From: Vibrio inusitatus
GTDB lineage: Bacteria; Pseudomonadota; Gammaproteobacteria; Enterobacterales; Vibrionaceae
NCBI GenBank assembly: GCA_024346935.1
Contig: AP024879.1
Location: 558,001 to 622,000 of the forward strand
Reading direction: 5' to 3'
Length of the DNA stretch: 64,000 nt
The number at the start of each line of letters is the position of its first letter. Position 1 is the stretch's first letter. The translations under genes and the position numbers were made by a program. Below, in pieces: positions 36,612 to 47,399 of this stretch. The notes under the pieces were generated by a model. That model was not told the origin of the DNA, did not search any database, and saw only the letters and a program-made list of their open reading frames with translations.

Positions 36612-37702
36612 CATTACGATTCTCATTTAAACATCAGTTTGATAACCAGTCTTTTGTAATACAAGGGGAAATCCCCTCAAAAGGTGTTACGGCAGTGTTT
36701 GGTCGCTCTGGCAGCGGTAAATCCACCCTTCTGAATGTATTGTGCGGGTTGTTATCGCCAGATAGAGGTGAAGTTACATTTAAAGAATCTCGACTGCTTG
36801 ATACTGAACAGGGTATCAATGTACCTGTATGGAATCGCAAGATTGCGGTCGTCTTTCAAGACGCACGTTTGTTTCCCCATCTTTCTATCTTTGATAATCT
36901 TCTTTTTGGTTCACAAAGCAAAGCGCAGAATGAACGATTTAAAGAACTAACAACGTTGCTGGGTATTAGCCACTTACTGGATTCTAAGCCTAACAAACTC
37001 AGTGGTGGCGAGAGGCAACGTGTTGCCATTGCTAGGGCTCTATTAAGCGACCCTGAATTACTTTTAATGGATGAACCTTTAGCAAGTCTAGATTTACCTC
37101 GTAAAAGAGAGGTCATGCATTATCTCAATCAGTTGACAGATAAAATCGACATTCCAATCGTTTACGTAACTCATAGCCTTGAAGAGATCATGCATTTGGC
37201 TGACAATTTACTGGTTTTAGAAACTGGTAAGGTGGCTGACTTCGGTACGGTGGAACACGTGTGGAATGGGGATTCTCTTGCCTTATGGCAAGAAGGGGAA
37301 CAACACAGTGCACTATTGACTGCTAAGGTATCGGAACGACACCCAAAGTATGCCATGCGGAAAATGAAGGTGGCGGGGCATGCGCTATGGGTTCCAGATC
37401 AACAGTTTGAAAACAAACATAATGAATGTATGCGCATAAGGATTGATGCTAGGGATGTGTCGGTTACGTTGTCACCTGTGGCGGGTAGTTCAATTCGAAA
37501 CGTAATTCCGGTCCAACTTATTGATATTGAGAAACTAAATGATCATTCATGCCTTTTAACTTTGGCCTTGAATGAAGAGCTAGCATTAAAATCAATACTT
37601 ACTCAGTGGGCTACAGACGAGTTGAAACTACAAAAAGGAAATAGAGTTTACGCTCAGATCAAGGGTGTGAGTTTCACACAGCAGAATTTGGCAACGCACT
37701 AA
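36608..37702 (+). CDS. modC: Molybdate ABC transporter ATPase
   Basis: The 364-residue ATPase has Walker A GRSGSGKST, the signature LSGGERQRVAIARALL, Walker B LLLMDEPLASLD and the H-loop VYVTHSLEE. The C-terminal 80 residues form a TOBE domain for molybdate sensing. The start at 36608 overlaps the modB stop (ATGA); an upstream in-frame ATG at 36566 would lie within modB and is rejected. A terminator follows. Confidence 0.93.
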   Translation: MTLRFSFKHQFDNQSFVIQGEIPSKGVTAVFGRSGSGKSTLLNVLCGLLSPDRGEVTFKESRLLDTEQGINVPVWNRKIAVVFQDARLFPHLSIFDNLLFGSQSKAQNERFKELTTLLGISHLLDSKPNKLSGGERQRVAIARALLSDPELLLMDEPLASLDLPRKREVMHYLNQLTDKIDIPIVYVTHSLEEIMHLADNLLVLETGKVADFGTVEHVWNGDSLALWQEGEQHSALLTAKVSERHPKYAMRKMKVAGHALWVPDQQFENKHNECMRIRIDARDVSVTLSPVAGSSIRNVIPVQLIDIEKLNDHSCLLTLALNEELALKSILTQWATDELKLQKGNRVYAQIKGVSFTQQNLATH

Positions 37703-37741
37703 CTTTCAAATCGAAGTGGCCAATGAACTATTTAAGACATA

Positions 37742-37775
37742 ATAAACTCGAGTCGACTTAACAACTCGAGTTTAT
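37742..37775. terminator. Bidirectional terminator after modC
   Basis: ATAAACTCGAG pairs with CTCGAGTTTAT around a 12-base loop, between modC and the convergent downstream gene. Confidence 0.75.
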
Positions 37776-37791
37776 TTCCCACGATAGGTGG

Positions 37792-38226
37792 TTAGTCTTT
37801 TAGAAAGACGCTATTGAAATCGCGCTTAAGAATAGGGTCTCGGCGGGCCTTCTTCATTTGCTTGACCATGTCCTTGATACAGTTGAAAAGAACTTGATCT
37901 AACAATTGGGCTTTGTAGGCGTTAGTTTGTTCTTCTGTCATGTTCTCAGGAATGTTAAGTGTAGGGAACTCTTCTAGTAAACCTACACCGGCAAAGGCTT
38001 GGCTTACTGAGGTTAGAGCATGAAACTGCTCGAAGTTGTCTACTACATTCTGTGCACTGGCTGGCAGCTCATCCCACGCTTTGCGTACTTCTGCTTCACC
38101 GGCCTCATGTATAGAAACAACCATTTGGAACATCTGCTCAGGTACTTCATCAAATTCGATGACCTGGCGTAATTCCGCTGATACTTCACTTAGATCGATG
38201 GTTTGATCTTCAATTATTTCTGACAT
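37792..38226 (-). CDS. Acidic hypothetical protein
   Basis: The 144-residue protein starts at the ATG at 38226 (AAGGT eight bases upstream). It is mostly helical and acidic, ending in a basic tail (MVKQMKKARRDPILKRDF). No signal peptide, membrane segment or known motif is seen. I do not recognise its family. Confidence 0.7.
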   Translation of the reverse strand: MSEIIEDQTIDLSEVSAELRQVIEFDEVPEQMFQMVVSIHEAGEAEVRKAWDELPASAQNVVDNFEQFHALTSVSQAFAGVGLLEEFPTLNIPENMTEEQTNAYKAQLLDQVLFNCIKDMVKQMKKARRDPILKRDFNSVFLKD

Positions 38227-38525
38227 AAGGGCATACCTTGTATTGATGGTCACCTTATCGTAAAAAGTTACCTAAAAAAGTCAAACGATAAACGCAGATT
38301 GGGTGATGGATGCTTAATAAATAACAGGCTGATCTCATGTTTTGGTCGTATTTCATACTAAGTAGAGGATATATATGCAAAATCATTTTTATAACCTTTA
38401 TCTAGATTGAACTCGAGACGTAATATACTAACCTTGAATAGTAACTCTCTGTATTGTTTATCAATAAATCGACATTTAGAGATCATAGTGAGTTAAATGG
38501 AAAACGTTGTTCAAATGGAGTTGAT

Positions 38526-39503
38526 TTGAAAAAGTTCCTACTTGTTCCTTTGGTGCTGCTTAGTTCTTTTGCCCGAGGTGACGATATTTTGCAAAAAGTG
38601 TTAGAGCAAAACTTTGCGACAGCGGTTTTACTCAGTGACAGCGATGCGATCTCCTTTGGCTTTCAAGATTTTGACCCTAATGATTTTTTGACTAATAACG
38701 GAAATATAGGCTCTGACGAGTCACTAGAGTTACGCAAGCAGATCTCAATTTACACCATTCCCTATACGTTTGAACTGAACGATTTATCTTTGTCCAACAA
38801 CACTAACCTTAAACAAAATGTTTCTGTAGTTGGGTCTTACCTTAAAACTAAACGCGATGTCTCTATTGGCGATGACCCATTGGAACCACAAGATACAGGA
38901 AGGGAAGAAACGTATACTTTAGCTACAAAGTATTGGGTTCAGTACCCATTGTCCGACCATTGGAGCTTGAATACTGGAATTGGTACTAACCTCATGTATT
39001 TTCGCAACGAATACACCTATCGAAACTCGTTATCTCTCGCATTTAGGGAGCAGCTTGATGGTTATGCTTTTAATACTGATGCTTGGGCGCTAACCTTCAA
39101 ACCTAGCGTAGAATTGCATTACGACCGTGAACATGACTGGGGTCATTGGGAAGCATTCACCGAGATGAAGTACTTCTATGGTTTTGGTTGGGGTGAGGCA
39201 AACGACGGTAATATTGGCAACCCTGAAGGTTGGTATTGGATCAATGGTGTAAAAGGCTTTTATGACATAGCGCATTGGGGCGGCTATGGGCAAACCTTAT
39301 ACAGTAGTATTCGTCGTATCGATGTTGGCGCTGATCTCAGTGATCCTATGGGAACACCACATTATTATGAATGGAGCTTAGGGTGGCTTGTGTCTCCTCC
39401 ATTCTTGAAGGACTATCTTGATAATGTAGGTATTGGTATCACAATTAACTATGGAAGTAGTTTAAAAGGTGGAACATTAGTATTGTTATTTAACGAAGAC
39501 TAA
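38526..39503 (+). CDS. Solitary autotransporter-like outer-membrane beta-barrel protein
   Basis: The start is probably TTG at 38526, with GGAG five bases upstream and a signal peptide beginning KKFLLVPLVLLSSFARG; an in-frame TTG at 38454 gives no signal. The mature protein of about 305 residues has alternating beta strands with many aromatic residues, a long central extracellular-type loop and a C-terminal strand (GGTLVLLFNED). It fits the Vibrio family of solitary autotransporter barrels without passenger (PF11557 type). Function unknown. Confidence 0.7.
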   Translation: MKKFLLVPLVLLSSFARGDDILQKVLEQNFATAVLLSDSDAISFGFQDFDPNDFLTNNGNIGSDESLELRKQISIYTIPYTFELNDLSLSNNTNLKQNVSVVGSYLKTKRDVSIGDDPLEPQDTGREETYTLATKYWVQYPLSDHWSLNTGIGTNLMYFRNEYTYRNSLSLAFREQLDGYAFNTDAWALTFKPSVELHYDREHDWGHWEAFTEMKYFYGFGWGEANDGNIGNPEGWYWINGVKGFYDIAHWGGYGQTLYSSIRRIDVGADLSDPMGTPHYYEWSLGWLVSPPFLKDYLDNVGIGITINYGSSLKGGTLVLLFNED

Positions 39504-39594
39504 TGAATTTCATTTGATTTCACGATAGCTATGTAAATAACACGTTACTTATATGTTGCACTGTCACTTGCTCAGCCCCCATTTCTACTCATAT

Positions 39595-39617
39595 GTAGTT
39601 TTAATACAAAAAACTAC
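39595..39617. repeat. Inverted repeat upstream of the HlyU-domain gene
   Basis: GTAGTTTT and AAAACTAC are separated by 7 bases. It could be the terminator of the barrel gene or a regulatory site; there is no adjacent T-run. Confidence 0.45.
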
Positions 39618-39712
39618 CTGTATCAGCTTCAAATTCTTGATATTTATGCTCGCCTTTAAACGACGTTTAACATAGATTGAATAACAGTAAGTCTAAGATA
39701 TTTGGAGAGTTT

Positions 39713-39994
39713 ATGGGTTGGTTTAGTCGCCTGTTTGGTTCGAAAGAAAGTCCACAAGAGGTTATTGTGGAACCAATAGAGTACAAAGGATATTTAATAT
39801 ACGCCGAACCTATTGCTGAAGGCGGTCAGTATCGTATTGCAGGCCGAATTACGCAGGGTGAGGGCGAATCAATGAAGACTCACCGCTTTATTCGTTCAGA
39901 CTTACTTGGCAATCAAGATGATGCCAATGAATTGATGCTGAAGAAAGCACAAATGTTGATCGATCAAATGGGTGAAACCATCTTTAATAAGTGA
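39713..39994 (+). CDS. HlyU-domain (PF10115) small protein
   Basis: The 93-residue protein starts MGWFSRLFGSKES, with GGAGAG upstream. The core (EPIEYKGYLIYAEPIAEGGQYRIAGRITQ...THRFIRSD) fits the PF10115 'HlyU' family, which differs from the ArsR-type HlyU of V. cholerae despite the name. Function not established. An in-frame start at 39677 lacks a ribosome site. Confidence 0.75.
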   Translation: MGWFSRLFGSKESPQEVIVEPIEYKGYLIYAEPIAEGGQYRIAGRITQGEGESMKTHRFIRSDLLGNQDDANELMLKKAQMLIDQMGETIFNK

Positions 39995-40176
39995 ATTCAG
40001 GCTAGCTAGTCTGATGAGTACACTGTAAGGCAATGATATGTTGTTTTCTTACGGATATTGATGATATTTTTTCTAAATTGGTAACCCAGTTCAAAGTGTT
40101 TGGATTTTGCTGATGAGCCAAGGAAGAATTTTTTAATTTTGTTTTTTTATTTTTGTGCCAATAGTAGGGAATAGCT

Positions 40177-41715
40177 ATGCAAATTGGTGTGCCTAGAGAA
40201 AGCCTCGCGGGTGAAACACGCGTAGCTGCAACGCCTAAAACGGTTGAGCAGCTGATAAAACTGGGATTTGACGTCTCAATAGAAGGGGAAGCAGGTGCGT
40301 TAGCCAGCTTCGACAATCAAGCGTTTGAAAGTGCGGGTGCAACCATTGTTGATCACGCAGCGGTTTGGGACGCGGATCTTATTTTGAAAGTAAATGCGCC
40401 TTCCGATGAAGAAATAGCGCTAATCAACGATGGAGCAAGCCTGATCAGCTTTGTATGGCCAGCGCAAAATCCTGAATTGATGGAAAAGCTTTCGAGCAAG
40501 AATATCAATGTAATGGCGATGGATGCAGTGCCTCGTATTTCACGCGCTCAAGCGTTAGATGCATTAAGTTCAATGGCAAACATCGCAGGTTACCGAGCTG
40601 TAGTAGAGGCTGCACATGAATTTGGTCGCTTCTTTACTGGCCAAATTACGGCTGCGGGTAAAGTACCACCGGCTAAAGTGTTAGTTGCAGGTGCCGGTGT
40701 TGCCGGGCTTGCTGCTATCGGCGCTGCGGGTAGCTTAGGTGCGATCGTGCGTTCATTTGATGTTCGTCCTGAAGTAAAAGAGCAAGTTGAATCTATGGGT
40801 GCAGAGTTCTTGGAAGTGGATTTCCAAGAAGACACTGGAGCAGGTGACGGCTATGCAAAAGAAATGTCGGACGACTTCAACAAAAAAGCTGAAGAACTTT
40901 ACGCCGAGCAAGCTAAAGACGTTGATATTATTATCACTACAGCCCTTATTCCAGGACGTCCAGCGCCTAAGCTAATTACCAAAGAAATGGTAGATAGCAT
41001 GAAGTCGGGTAGTGTAATCGTTGACCTTGCAGCGGCTAATGGCGGTAACTGTGCTTATACGGAAGCAGACAAAGTCGTTACGACTGCAAATGGCGTTAAA
41101 GTTATTGGTTATACCGATATGGTAGGTCGCCTACCGACACAGTCTTCTCAACTCTACGGTACTAACATAGTTAACCTGATTAAACTGCTTTGCAAAGAGA
41201 AAGATGGCAACATCGATATCAACTTTGAAGATGTAGTGCTCCGTGGTGTAACTGTCGTTAAAGAAGGCGAAGTCACTTGGCCTGCACCCCCTATTCAGGT
41301 TTCAGCACAGCCACAAGCGGCGCCAAAAACAGCTCCAGTTAAGCCAGAGCCTAAGAAAGATGAACCAGTCTCTCCAGTTAAAAAACTAGCGGGCCTTGCA
41401 ATTGGTTTAGGCGCATTTGCATGGGTGGCTTCAGTAGCACCAGCGGCATTTTTAGCTCACTTCACTGTATTCGTGCTGGCTTGTATCGTAGGTTACTACG
41501 TGGTTTGGAACGTAACGCACGCTTTGCATACCCCATTAATGTCTGTAACTAATGCCATTTCGGGCATTATCATTGTGGGTGCATTGCTACAAATAGGACA
41601 AGGTAACGGTGTCGTCACCTTCCTTGCATTTATTGCTGTGTTAATTGCTAGTATCAATATCTTCGGTGGCTTTACAGTCACGAAGCGTATGCTAGAAATG
41701 TTCCGTAAAGACTAA
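40177..41715 (+). CDS. pntA: NAD(P) transhydrogenase subunit alpha
   Basis: The 512-residue subunit begins [23 protein letters not shown]. The NAD(H)-binding domain I ([30 protein letters not shown]) is followed by a proline-rich linker (about 370-400) and four membrane segments. With PntB it couples proton flow to hydride transfer between NADH and NADP. Ten bases separate it from pntB. Confidence 0.96.
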   Translation: MQIGVPRESLAGETRVAATPKTVEQLIKLGFDVSIEGEAGALASFDNQAFESAGATIVDHAAVWDADLILKVNAPSDEEIALINDGASLISFVWPAQNPELMEKLSSKNINVMAMDAVPRISRAQALDALSSMANIAGYRAVVEAAHEFGRFFTGQITAAGKVPPAKVLVAGAGVAGLAAIGAAGSLGAIVRSFDVRPEVKEQVESMGAEFLEVDFQEDTGAGDGYAKEMSDDFNKKAEELYAEQAKDVDIIITTALIPGRPAPKLITKEMVDSMKSGSVIVDLAAANGGNCAYTEADKVVTTANGVKVIGYTDMVGRLPTQSSQLYGTNIVNLIKLLCKEKDGNIDINFEDVVLRGVTVVKEGEVTWPAPPIQVSAQPQAAPKTAPVKPEPKKDEPVSPVKKLAGLAIGLGAFAWVASVAPAAFLAHFTVFVLACIVGYYVVWNVTHALHTPLMSVTNAISGIIIVGALLQIGQGNGVVTFLAFIAVLIASINIFGGFTVTKRMLEMFRKD

Positions 41716-41725
41716 GGAGTAACAA

Positions 41726-43105
41726 ATGTCTGCAGGATTAGTTCAAGCCGCATATATTATTGCTGCTGTATTCTTTATTATGAGCTTAGCGGGTCTTTCT
41801 AAACAAGAAACGGCGCGTTCAGGCAACTACTATGGTATTGCAGGTATGGCTATTGCCTTGCTTGCAACCATCTTTGGCCCACACTCAAGCGGTATCGCTT
41901 GGATTCTCTTAGCTATGGTTGTTGGTGGCGGTATTGGTATTCATTATGCCAAGAAAGTCGAAATGACTGAGATGCCAGAGTTGGTGGCGATCTTACACAG
42001 TTTTGTAGGTATGGCTGCGGTATTAGTAGGTTACAATAGCTTATTAGACGCACCAGAAGCAGCAACACACGCTGAGCACATGATTCACCTTGTTGAGGTG
42101 TATCTAGGTGTATTTATCGGTGCAATAACCTTTACTGGTTCTATTGTTGCGTTCGGTAAATTACGTGGCATTATTTCTTCATCTCCACTGAATCTCCCAC
42201 ACAAGCATAAGCTAAACCTTGCTGCTATCGTGGTTTCAGCGTTTTTGTTGAAATGGTACCTAGGTGGTGACGGTGCTTTATTCCCATTATTTTTAATGAC
42301 TCTTATTGCATTCGCGTTTGGTTATCACTTGGTAGCGTCAATCGGTGGCGCAGATATGCCAGTGGTTGTCTCTATGCTTAACTCGTATTCAGGTTGGGCA
42401 GCGGCGGCAGCAGGTTTCATGCTAGCGAACGATCTTCTGATTGTTACGGGTGCTCTAGTGGGTTCGTCAGGTGCTATCCTGTCTTACATCATGTGTAAAG
42501 CAATGAACCGTTCGTTCATCAGCGTTATCGCCGGTGGTTTTGGTCAAGAAGTCGCCGTATCTTCTGGTGATGAAGAGCAAGGAGAGCATCGCGAATCAAC
42601 CGCTGAAGAAGTGGCTGAAATGCTTAAGAACTCTAAGTCAGTCATCATTACTCCTGGATACGGCATGGCAGTAGCTCAAGCTCAGTACCCAGTGCATGAG
42701 ATTACAGATAAACTTCGTGCTCAAGGCATTAAAGTGCGCTTTGGTATTCACCCAGTAGCGGGGCGTCTTCCAGGTCACATGAATGTACTATTAGCAGAAG
42801 CTAAAGTACCTTATGATATCGTGCTAGAAATGGACGAAATCAATGATGACTTTACAGAAACTGATACTGTCCTTGTCATCGGTGCGAACGATACGGTAAA
42901 CCCAGCAGCACTTGAAGATCCAACAAGCCCAATTGCTGGTATGCCAGTGCTTGAGGTGTGGAACGCACAGAACGTCGTTGTGTTCAAACGTTCAATGAAT
43001 ACGGGTTATGCTGGCGTTCAAAATCCACTTTTCTTTAAAGAGAATTCATCAATGCTATTTGGTGATGCTAAAGACTCTTGCATGAAGATTATTGAGCATC
43101 TTTAA
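41726..43105 (+). CDS. pntB: NAD(P) transhydrogenase subunit beta
   Basis: The 459-residue subunit has about nine membrane segments in the first 260 residues and the NADP(H)-binding domain III at the end ([56 protein letters not shown]). Length is close to the E. coli protein. A strong terminator follows. Confidence 0.96.
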   Translation: MSAGLVQAAYIIAAVFFIMSLAGLSKQETARSGNYYGIAGMAIALLATIFGPHSSGIAWILLAMVVGGGIGIHYAKKVEMTEMPELVAILHSFVGMAAVLVGYNSLLDAPEAATHAEHMIHLVEVYLGVFIGAITFTGSIVAFGKLRGIISSSPLNLPHKHKLNLAAIVVSAFLLKWYLGGDGALFPLFLMTLIAFAFGYHLVASIGGADMPVVVSMLNSYSGWAAAAAGFMLANDLLIVTGALVGSSGAILSYIMCKAMNRSFISVIAGGFGQEVAVSSGDEEQGEHRESTAEEVAEMLKNSKSVIITPGYGMAVAQAQYPVHEITDKLRAQGIKVRFGIHPVAGRLPGHMNVLLAEAKVPYDIVLEMDEINDDFTETDTVLVIGANDTVNPAALEDPTSPIAGMPVLEVWNAQNVVVFKRSMNTGYAGVQNPLFFKENSSMLFGDAKDSCMKIIEHL

Positions 43106-43121
43106 GGTTTTTAGTTAGCGT

Positions 43122-43147
43122 AAAAGGGAGCTTCGGCTCCCTTTTTT
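43122..43147 (+). terminator. Terminator of pntAB
   Basis: AAAAGGGAGC-TTCG-GCTCCCTTTTTT: a stable stem with a TTCG tetraloop and six Ts. Confidence 0.92.
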
Positions 43148-43252
43148 ATTGGCTATGTACATAGAGTAAAGTGTCATTTCATTGTCAATAATGGCGTACG
43201 GTTTGGAATGCCGGACTGTTTACGCGTATAGTTAGCACATTCAAGTTAAAAC

Positions 43253-44707
43253 ATGTTGTACTCTTTGAGAACTTTACTTCTATTCATAAGCTTAGTGACT
43301 GTTAGTCCAATACTTGCAGCGAAAACACTTCCTCAAAGGTTGGATGCCTTGGTGAGCTTATTTGTGTTTGAAGATGCAAAAGACGTGTACGACATGCAAG
43401 TGATTCAGGCTGATTTTCCAACGGCTTTAATCGATCCAAATTCAATGTTGCCTCAGACGAGTCATTATCCTTTAAAAGATATTCAGTTACTGTACCGATT
43501 GGAACAAAACTGCAAAGGTAAACTACCACTTAGCCCAACGGTTACTGAGCCTTTAGTATTTACTCGTGCAATGTGTAGAGGAACTAAATTACCTCTGAAA
43601 TGGTTTTCGCGTTCAAATCATATCCATCCTGGCGGAGGCACTTATGCTGCTCGTTATGTGAAAGCACATCCGGATCGTTTTGATGAATTGCAACAATACA
43701 TGCACATCAATGAGAGGCAGCTGGCAGACACTGATAGTTTGCTAGGCCGATTACAACTGATGCATAGTGACTCGATTGTTGCCCTATTGTCAGGGGCACC
43801 CATGTTGTTACAAGGTAACGAATATTGGCTTAGGAAGGGAGATAGCTATTTCGTATTTGATGTAGAAACATTAGAACACAATGCGAAAGAAGCAGAGTTA
43901 AGTTTCGTCCCTATATCCCAAGTTAACGAGTGTTTCTTTGAACGCGGCAATATTTGTTGGCAACAGCAAGACAACAGCCACCTTATTAAAAACCTGCTGT
44001 ATGCCTTGGTCCTATTGAACTTCACGTTGATTGTGGGCTGGTCGGTTTATCGTTGGAATAGCAAACGAGAAGAAATGCGCAGTCGAATGCTGATTCTTCA
44101 GATACTTACACATGAACTGCGTACTCCTATCGCTAGTTTGTCTATGACGGTTGAAGGGTTTAGACGCGAATTCGAACATTTACCAGAAACGGTTTACGAT
44201 GAATTTAGACGATTGTGTGAAGACTCAAGACGACTTCGACAACTTGCGGAGGCAAGTAAAGATTATCTGCAATCAGATAACAGACCATTAGCGACTGAAC
44301 ACCTGCCATCAATGAAAGAATGGCTAGAGTATAAAGTCGAAAACTACTCAGGCGACGTATCGCTCAATATAGAGAAAGACATTGAGGTACAGGTCAATAT
44401 TTATTGGCTTGGTACCTGTATTGATAATTTAGTCAATAATGCAATTAAGTATGGTGTAGGCAAGGTTGAACTTTGCGCACATCGAAATGACAACACGCTC
44501 ATTATTGAGGTACAAGACGAAGGCAATTTAAGTGCAAAAGATTGGAAACAATTGAGAAAGCCGTTTGTAAGCGAAGCGGGACTTGGACTTGGATTGACTA
44601 TTGTTGAATCAATGGTGGGACGAATGGGGGGGAGCATGAAACTTGTTGGTCCCCCAACTAAATTTGTAATGGAGATCCCTTGTGGAACAGACACTACTAC
44701 TCGTTGA
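43253..44707 (+). CDS. vxrA: Sensor histidine kinase with DUF3404 sensor, VxrA-like
   Basis: The 484-residue membrane kinase has a signal/anchor segment (about 4-22), a large periplasmic domain of the DUF3404 type (about 25-245, cysteine-containing) and a second membrane segment (NLLYALVLLNFTLIVGWSVY). HisKA carries His in LTHELRTPIASL; HATPase has DNLVNNAIKYG and EAGLGLGLTIVESMVGRMGG. It corresponds to VxrA (WigK) of V. cholerae, which responds to cell-wall damage and controls type VI secretion and biofilm there. It overlaps the response-regulator gene by 26 bases. Confidence 0.85.
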   Translation: MLYSLRTLLLFISLVTVSPILAAKTLPQRLDALVSLFVFEDAKDVYDMQVIQADFPTALIDPNSMLPQTSHYPLKDIQLLYRLEQNCKGKLPLSPTVTEPLVFTRAMCRGTKLPLKWFSRSNHIHPGGGTYAARYVKAHPDRFDELQQYMHINERQLADTDSLLGRLQLMHSDSIVALLSGAPMLLQGNEYWLRKGDSYFVFDVETLEHNAKEAELSFVPISQVNECFFERGNICWQQQDNSHLIKNLLYALVLLNFTLIVGWSVYRWNSKREEMRSRMLILQILTHELRTPIASLSMTVEGFRREFEHLPETVYDEFRRLCEDSRRLRQLAEASKDYLQSDNRPLATEHLPSMKEWLEYKVENYSGDVSLNIEKDIEVQVNIYWLGTCIDNLVNNAIKYGVGKVELCAHRNDNTLIIEVQDEGNLSAKDWKQLRKPFVSEAGLGLGLTIVESMVGRMGGSMKLVGPPTKFVMEIPCGTDTTTR

Positions 44708-45344
44708 AGATGATAAAAATTTAGCAGACGGCTTGTTAGTTAGCCTTGAACAAGCAGGTTATACCTGCCTACATTCTGAAACCATCGCAGAAACAGCTAA
44801 GCTGTGGGAAAAAGCGGACCTGGTCATTCTAGATAGACAATTACCCGATGGTGATTCAATTTCTAAGCTGGCAGAATGGAAAGAAATCAAATCTGTACCG
44901 GTTATTCTACTAACAGCGTTAGTAACGGTTAAGGATAAAGTTTCAGGTCTCGACGCTGGTGCTGATGACTATCTAACCAAACCTTTTGCAGAAGCTGAAC
45001 TGTTTGCTCGTATTCGTGCAAACTTAAGAAGCCCAGGAAGTGAAGCGGGAACGGATGACTCTAAAGTCATTACCGATAATCTAGTTATCGACAAAGCAAC
45101 ACGTGAAGTCGATTACAAAGGTGATAGTATTTCTTTGACTCGTACTGAGTTTGACCTGTTGATGTTCTTGGCTAGTAATCTAGGCAGAGTGTTCACTCGT
45201 GATGAGCTTCTTGATCACGTTTGGGGTTACAACCACTTTCCGACGACACGAACCGTTGATACACATGTACTGCAGCTTCGTCAGAAACTGCCAGGTATTG
45301 ATATTGAGACACTACGTGGCGTTGGTTACAAGATGAAAAGCTAA
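44682..45344 (+). CDS. vxrB: OmpR-family response regulator, VxrB-like
   Basis: The 220-residue protein has a receiver domain with Asp51 (LVILDRQLPDG), and a winged-helix DNA-binding domain (about 120-220; ISLTRTEFDLLMFLASNLGRVFTRDELLDHVWG). The start is GTG at 44682, inside the kinase gene, with GGAG upstream. It should be phosphorylated by the adjacent kinase. Confidence 0.88.
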   Translation: MEQTLLLVEDDKNLADGLLVSLEQAGYTCLHSETIAETAKLWEKADLVILDRQLPDGDSISKLAEWKEIKSVPVILLTALVTVKDKVSGLDAGADDYLTKPFAEAELFARIRANLRSPGSEAGTDDSKVITDNLVIDKATREVDYKGDSISLTRTEFDLLMFLASNLGRVFTRDELLDHVWGYNHFPTTRTVDTHVLQLRQKLPGIDIETLRGVGYKMKS

Positions 45345-46225
45345 TGAAGCCGCTGTTAACTGCGTTGTTACTGTTACCTGCCATAGTTCCGATTGTGGCT
45401 AATGCGCAATGGTTTGAAGAAAACAACGCAGTCACTCGAATGCATAAAAAACTACTTGAAGATGATCTTAGTGGTATGTTCGATCTCATGGTGCAGGTAT
45501 GGCAGCAGGAATCAACGGATAACCTTGAACCTCACTTAGAGTCACTGCTAAAACAGGCAACTGAAAAAGATTGTGGTAAAAGCCTAATCGCTGAAGGATT
45601 GCCTTCGTGGTTAGACTCTATCACTATTGAAAAGGTTTCTGTTCAGCGCCCAGGTCGATTATCGAATAAGCTAAAGCTACAAATTACTTCAGAAGAACCG
45701 TTATCACAGGTGCGGTTGAAGTTATGGCCAGACACCAATATTTCTAAAGAAGTTATAGATCAAGATGCATTTGAAACGATAACTGATGAAAAACGAACAT
45801 TACAGGAAACGGAAGCTACTTATAGTTTAAGTAAACCACTAAAATCTGGCTTGTATCAATTGTCCATTGAAGACAAAGCTCAAAATAAGTGGTCACATTG
45901 GATTGTTATTACAGAAGCTGAACCAGTTCATGTCGTACGCTGGGACTCGAAGGACAGTTGGACTGTAGACAAGAAGCGCTTGCTCAATCGTTATTGTCCG
46001 TTACCTGTACAAGAAGTGACGGTTTATGACTATAGAGATGGTCAGTATTCTTCAGTCTGGAAAAAGTCGTATGAGTCGAACTATCCTGTTAAACTGCCTC
46101 GCAATGCTGTAGAGCCTGAGCGCTACGTTGTGAGTGTATCTATGACACAGTCACAATGGCAAGGGCCGATACTGTTTAAAGATAAACGAACTATCAGTAA
46201 AACTATCGACTACACAGAAGAGTAG
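45344..46225 (+). CDS. vxrC: DUF2861 exported protein, VxrC-like
   Basis: The 293-residue protein has a signal peptide ([18 protein letters not shown]) and a DUF2861 domain following it ([33 protein letters not shown]). Two cysteines (CGKS and RYCPLP) may pair. Its start overlaps the vxrB stop by one base (TAATG). It is probably periplasmic and may modulate the sensor kinase; function unproven. Confidence 0.8.
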   Translation: MKPLLTALLLLPAIVPIVANAQWFEENNAVTRMHKKLLEDDLSGMFDLMVQVWQQESTDNLEPHLESLLKQATEKDCGKSLIAEGLPSWLDSITIEKVSVQRPGRLSNKLKLQITSEEPLSQVRLKLWPDTNISKEVIDQDAFETITDEKRTLQETEATYSLSKPLKSGLYQLSIEDKAQNKWSHWIVITEAEPVHVVRWDSKDSWTVDKKRLLNRYCPLPVQEVTVYDYRDGQYSSVWKKSYESNYPVKLPRNAVEPERYVVSVSMTQSQWQGPILFKDKRTISKTIDYTEE

Positions 46226-46247
46226 GGTAGAGTTAATCGGAGTAATT

Positions 46248-46403
46248 ATGTTAGATGATTTACCACCACTAAGTCATGAAGAACAGCAACGTGCTGTTGA
46301 ACGTATTCAAGAGTTAATGGCGAGTGGGATGAGTACAGCGCAAGCAATTAAGCAAGTTGCTGAAGACATTCGTGCTGAATTTAAAAAGGACCAAGAGCAG
46401 TAA
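46248..46403 (+). CDS. UPF0181 (YoaH family) small protein
   Basis: The 51-residue protein [20 protein letters not shown]... matches YoaH (UPF0181): the segment [19 protein letters not shown] is nearly the same as in E. coli. GGAG lies six bases before the ATG. It follows the DUF2861 gene by 22 bases and ends the operon. In V. cholerae a UPF0181 gene is, as I recall, the last gene of vxrABCDE (vxrE); no vxrD equivalent is visible here. Confidence 0.85.
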   Translation: MLDDLPPLSHEEQQRAVERIQELMASGMSTAQAIKQVAEDIRAEFKKDQEQ

Positions 46404-46419
46404 TGCTCTTGGTTTTTCT
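46390..46419 (+). terminator. Terminator of the vxr-like operon
   Basis: ACCAAGAGCA-GTAA-TGCTCTTGGT followed by TTTTC; the loop contains the stop codon of the UPF0181 gene. Confidence 0.9.
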
Positions 46420-46966
46420 TATTAGGTCATAACGCACTATAACTAAATGATAGGCTACTTAAAATCACATACAATCTAACATTATCCCATAAATACAAGT
46501 TATTCTATCAGGGCTATACTTTATGTTTATTTAATTAATACCATTACAATCAACTAGTTAGCCTCGCACTTGAGAATGATACCCGCTAATGGTGTAAATT
46601 ACTTACAGTCACTTGAGTTAGGGCAGGATATTATACTGTGCTAGTTTCAAACGTTACATTAGTTTGTACTTACTACCGACGTGTACACTATTAATACAGG
46701 TTATGGTTAAGTAATGTCAGGCTATAAGTAGTTTTTCGGTTGTGTAGGGATGGCTAGTTTATTGAGATCGTTATAGATGGTTTTCAAAGTCCATACGAAG
46801 AACGGTTTAATTTGAAAACCAAAACAGAGACGCAACTGATAAACATTAAATTACACTGTAACAAGTTGATGATTGTCTGGTTTGATAGCTAGTTATATTG
46901 CGGTGTAATAAACAAAAAAAGATGCGATCATAATGAAGCATTCGAAAATCAACATCGGAGTATTTA
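46420..46966. other. Long intergenic region without recognised gene
   Basis: The AT-rich 547 bases between the vxr-like operon terminator and the VOC gene contain many stop codons in all frames. I see no tRNA, conserved RNA motif or convincing regulatory site. A possible Fur-like stretch near 46572 is too weak to call. Confidence 0.5.
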
Positions 46967-47377
46967 ATGACCTTAAGAGTTGTCCCTGAGCTTTATTGTC
47001 GTAACATAGAAGTCAATAAACAGTTCTTTGTTAATGTGCTTAATTTCTCTGTTAAGTATGAGCGATTAGATGAGCAGTTTCTGTATCTGACTAAAGACGG
47101 TGTAGATCTGATGCTTGAAGGCATAGATGGGGATAGTCGGAAATGGTTGCTAGCTGAACCTGAGTTTCCGTTTGGTCGAGGTGTTAATTTTCAATGGGAT
47201 GTAACGGATATAGAAACTTTATATGCACACATAACGATCGTTGCGAAAGATGCTATCTATCTAGAGTTAGAAACCAAGTCTTATTTGTGTGACTCAAAAG
47301 TAGCTGTACAGAAACAATTTATAGCCCAAACACCAGATGGCTATCTATTCAGGTTTTGCGAAGACGTGCTAGATTAA
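46967..47377 (+). CDS. VOC-superfamily (glyoxalase/bleomycin-resistance) protein
   Basis: The 136-residue protein has the paired beta-alpha-beta-beta-beta fold of bleomycin-resistance-type proteins: VVPELYCRNIEVNKQFFVNVLNFSV, YLTKDGVDLMLEGI, FQWDVTDIETLYAHI and FIAQTPDGYLFRFCED. It could bind a drug or an alpha-ketoaldehyde adduct. Metal ligands are not obvious, which favours a binding protein. Single gene. Confidence 0.8.
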   Translation: MTLRVVPELYCRNIEVNKQFFVNVLNFSVKYERLDEQFLYLTKDGVDLMLEGIDGDSRKWLLAEPEFPFGRGVNFQWDVTDIETLYAHITIVAKDAIYLELETKSYLCDSKVAVQKQFIAQTPDGYLFRFCEDVLD

Positions 47378-47399
47378 ATTCTGTCGGTATTGCTTCACG

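Noticed and set aside
46565..46590. Possible Fur box or SypG half-site (TGAGAATGATA) in the long intergenic region
   Set aside because: It matches too few positions of the Fur consensus, the SypG core would have a wrong spacer, and no promoter follows.
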